NCBI GenBank assembly: GCA_027563935.2
Contig: CM050448.1
Span: forward strand, 68,023,843 to 68,087,842
Source of the DNA: Costus lasius
Lineage: Eukaryota; Streptophyta; Magnoliopsida; Zingiberales; Costaceae
Reading direction: 5' to 3'
Length of the DNA stretch: 64,000 bases
A model generated the notes under the pieces. The model saw only the letters and a list, made by a program, of their open reading frames with translations, was not told the origin of the DNA and did no database searches. Shown piece by piece: positions 60,720 to 64,000 of this stretch. The translations under genes and the position numbers were made by a program. Numbering within the stretch: the first letter of the stretch is position 1; every line of letters begins with the position of its first letter.

Positions 60720-63700
60720 TGAATTTTAATTGTTATTAATCTTATTCTTATTCTTAATTATAACATTGATTTTATTCTTATAAGAATTATCTTCATCTTC
60801 ATTTTGATCTCAGTTTTGATTTTAGATTTTAGTTTTAATCTTATAATCTTCATATTTATCTTGCTCCTAATATTCATCTTAAACTCGATTTTTATCTCTA
60901 TGGAGATATTGAGTTTTAATCTTGATATTAATATTTATATTTATCTTGGTCTTTTTATAATGAGGATGTTTATCTTGATTATGATCCATATTTGATGTTT
61001 ATCATTTTGAAATCTTAATTTAATATTTATTTTGTTCATGATCATGATGTTGATCTTGATTTTAATCAAGATTTCAAACTTTATCTTATGATATTTATCT
61101 TTATCTTCTTTTTAATCTTAATCTTAAACTCGATTTTGATCTTGTTTGTAATCTTAGTCTTCAATCTTGATATTGTTATTGATATTGATATTGATCTAAT
61201 CATGATGAAAATTTTGAACTCGATTACGAGCTTTAATTGTTATTAATCTTATTCTCATTCTTAATTATAACATTGATTTTATTCTCGATAATTATCTTCA
61301 TCTTCATTTTGATCTCAGATTTCAGTTTTAATCTTATAATCTTCATCTTTATCTTGCTCCTAATATTCATCTTAAACTCGATTTTGATCTCTATGGAGAT
61401 ATTGAGTTTTAATCTTGATATTAATATTTATATTTATCTTGGTCTTTTTATAATGAAGATGTTGATCTTGATTATGATCCATATTTGATGTTTATCATTT
61501 TAAAATCTTAATTTAATATTGATTTTGTTCATGATCATGATGTTGATCTTGATTTTAATCATGATTTCAAACTCTATCTTATGATATTCATCTTTATCTT
61601 CTTTTTATCATAATCTTAAACTCGATTTTGATCTTGTTCGTAATCTTGGTCTTCAATCTTGATATTGTTATTGATATTGATATTGATCTAATCATGATGA
61701 AAATTTTGAACTCGATTATTAGCTTTAATTGTTATTAATCTTATTCTTATTCTTAATTATAACATTGATTTTATTCTTATAAAAATTATCTTCATCTTTA
61801 TTTTGATCTCAGTTTTGTTCTCAGATTTCAGTTTTAATCTTATAATCTTCATCTTTATCTTGCTCCTAATATTCATCTTAAACTCGATTTTGATCTCTAT
61901 GGAGATATTGAGTTTTAATCTTGATATTAATATTTATATTTATCTTGGTCTTTTTATAATGAGGATGTTGATCTTGATTATGATCCGTATTTGATGTTTA
62001 TTATTTTGAAATCTTAATTTAAAATTGATTTTGTTCATGATCATGACGTTGATCTTGATTATAATCATGATTTCAAACTTCATCTTATGATATTTATCTT
62101 TATCTTCTTTCTAATTTTAATCTTAAATTCGATTTTGATATTGTTTGTTATCTTGGTCTCAAATCTTGATATTGTTATTAATATTGATATTGATCTAATC
62201 ATGATGAAAATTTTGACCTCGATTATGAATTTTAATTGTTATTAATCTTATTCTTATTCTTAATTATAACATTGATTTTATTCTTATAAGAATTATCTTC
62301 ATCTTTATTTTGATCTCAGTTTTGTTCTCAGATTTCAGTTTTAATCTTATAATCTTCATCTTTATCTTGCTCCTAATATTCATCTTAAACTCGATTTTGA
62401 TCTCTATGGAGATATTGAGTTTTAATCTTGATATTAATATTTATATTTATCTTGGTCTTTTTATAATGAGGATGTTGATCTTGATTATGATCCGTATTTG
62501 ATGTTTATTATTTTGAAATCTTAATTTAAAATTGATTTTGTTCATGATCATGACGTTGATCTTGATTATAATCATGATTTCAAACTTCATCTTATGATAT
62601 TTATCTTTATCTTCTTTCTAATTTTAATCTTAAATTCGATTTTGATATTGTTTGTTATCTTGGTCTCAAATCTTGATATTGTTATTAATATTGATATTGA
62701 TCTAATCATGATGAAAATTTTGAACTCGATTATGAATTTTAATTGTTATTAATCTTATTCTTATTCTTAATTATAACATTGATTTTATTCTTATAAGAAT
62801 TATCTTCATCTTCATTTTGATCTCAGTTTTGATTTTAGATTTTAGTTTTAATCTTATAATCTTCATATTTATCTTGCTCCTAATATTCATCTTAAACTCG
62901 ATTTTTATCTCTATGGAGATATTGAGTTTTAATCTTGATATTAATATTTATATTTATCATGGTCTTTTTATAATGAGGATGTTTATCTTGATTATGATCC
63001 ATATTTGATGTTTATCATTTTAAAATCTTAATTTAATATTTATTTTGTTCATGATCATGATGTTGATCTTGATTTTAATCAAGATTTCAAACTTTATCTT
63101 ATGATATTTATCTTTATCTTCTTTTTAATCTTAATCTTAAACTCGATTTTGATCTTGTTTGTAATCTTAGTCTTCAATCTTGATATTGTTATTGATATTG
63201 ATATTGATCTAATCATGATGAAAATTTTGAACTCGATTACGAGCTTTAATTGTTATTAATCTTATTCTCATTCTTAATTATAACATTGATTTTATTCTCG
63301 ATAATTATCTTCATCTTCATTTTGATCTCAGATTTCAGTTTTAATCTTCTAATCTTCATCTTTATCTTGCTCCTAATATTCATCTTAAACTCGATTTTGA
63401 TCTCTATGGAGATATTGAGTTTTAATCTTGATATTAATATTTATATTTATCTTGGTCTTTTTATAATGAAGATGTTGATCTTGATTATGATCCATATTTG
63501 ATGTTTATCATTTTAAAATCTTAATTTAATATTGATTTTGTTCATGATCATGATGTTGATCTTGATTTTAATCATGATTTCAAACTCTATCTTATGATAT
63601 TCATCTTTATCTTCTTTTTATCATAATCTTAAACTCGATTTTGATCTTGTTCGTAATCTTGGTCTTCAATCTTGATATTGTTATTGATATTGATATTGAT

Positions 63701-64000
63701 CTAATCATGATGAAAATTTTGAACTCGATTATGAGCTTTAATTGTTATTAATCTTATTCTTATTCTTAATTATAACATTGATTTTATTCTTATAAGAATT
63801 ATCTTCATCTTTATTTTGATCTCAGTTTTGTTCTCAGATTTCAGTTTTAATCTTATAATCTTCATCTTTATCTTGCTCCTAATATTCATCTTAAACTCGA
63901 TTTTGATCTCTATGGAGATATTGAGTTTTAATCTTGATATTAATATTTATATTTATCTTGGTCTTTTTATAATGAGGATGTTGATCTTGATTATGATCCG
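60720..64000. repeat. 2013-bp and 507-bp duplications near the window end
   Basis: Units at 60804, 61237 and 61803 recur at 62817, 63250 and ~63816 (spacing 2013 bp, four monomers). Inside this, 61741-62246 is followed by a near-identical 507-bp copy sharing rare words (CTTTCTAATTTTAATC, TTTGTTATCTTGG). Confidence 0.75.

Larger units (their letters stand above)
40974..64000. repeat. Satellite array, block 4 (to end of window)
   Basis: About 46 tandem units, mostly 504-507 bp, with the same A/B structure as blocks 1-3. Higher-order structure changes along the block and is listed separately. The stretches 48224-49677 and 59227-60719 hold ordinary monomers without an obvious higher-order period, including a variant with a diverged A half (48662 and 59720, GATATATTGATTTTTAATC). 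The array runs out of the window. No gene or RNA gene seen. Confidence 0.97.

Noticed and set aside
154..63501. Recurrent 63-120 residue Leu/Ile/Phe-rich open frames, and Lys/Ile-rich ones on the opposite strand, in nearly every satellite monomer
   Set aside because: They start at TTG or within A+T-rich repeats, follow from words such as ATC/TTA/GAT/TTT repeated in phase, change with monomer variants, and the 505-bp period shifts frame. There is no start context or constraint.
40974..64000. CRISPR-like array because of regular spacing
   Set aside because: Units are ~505 bp contiguous tandem repeats without short repeats plus unique spacers, in a plant nuclear context.

Overview
This is plant nuclear heterochromatin. 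The evidence is a long A+T-rich tandem satellite interrupted by full-length LTR retrotransposons of plant type. These are two Ty1/copia elements and one chromodomain-bearing Ty3/gypsy element, all with a primer-binding site for initiator tRNA-Met. No host protein gene, rRNA gene or functional tRNA gene is visible. The species cannot be named from the sequence; an angiosperm is the natural reading.

Layout: satellite 1-2089; copia-1 (reverse) 2090-11257; satellite 11258-20479; copia-2 (reverse) 20480-29570; satellite 29571-30868; gypsy element (forward) 30869-40973; satellite 40974-64000. Each insertion has a perfect 5-bp target duplication (TTTGT, TTCTC, GATTT). Removing each element with one duplication copy restores a single satellite monomer of 505-507 bp, so about 35.6 kb of one continuous array was opened three times. 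The LTR pairs are equal in length and nearly identical. By eye I saw about 3 differences in 1723 bp (copia-1), 9 in 1683 (copia-2) and 1 in 2634 (gypsy). The insertion order is therefore copia-2, then copia-1, then gypsy, all recent.

The satellite is hierarchical. A ~505-bp monomer is itself a diverged dimer of two related halves (A and B, ~245 and ~260 bp) that share a 22-bp core. Monomers are organised into several local higher-order repeats: a ~2.53-kb pentamer at 11.9-17.9 kb, a nearly perfect 3487-bp tandem duplication at 41.3-48.2 kb, 1009-bp dimers at 49.7-52.7 kb, 1257/1762-bp units carrying a chimeric half-monomer at 52.7-59.2 kb, and 507/2013-bp duplications at 60.7-64 kb.

Both copia elements keep one uninterrupted gag-pol reading frame (1293 and 1295 codons) with all catalytic residues visible. 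The gypsy element is intact except for one in-frame TAG at the end of the protease. The most unusual signals are non-coding. The copia LTRs and their 1.8-kb leaders, and the gypsy LTR, hold small hairpins whose stems differ between copies but keep complementarity. The copia leaders also carry a Pol III-like A box/B box pair, and an 18-nt motif is shared by the copia leaders and the gypsy LTR.
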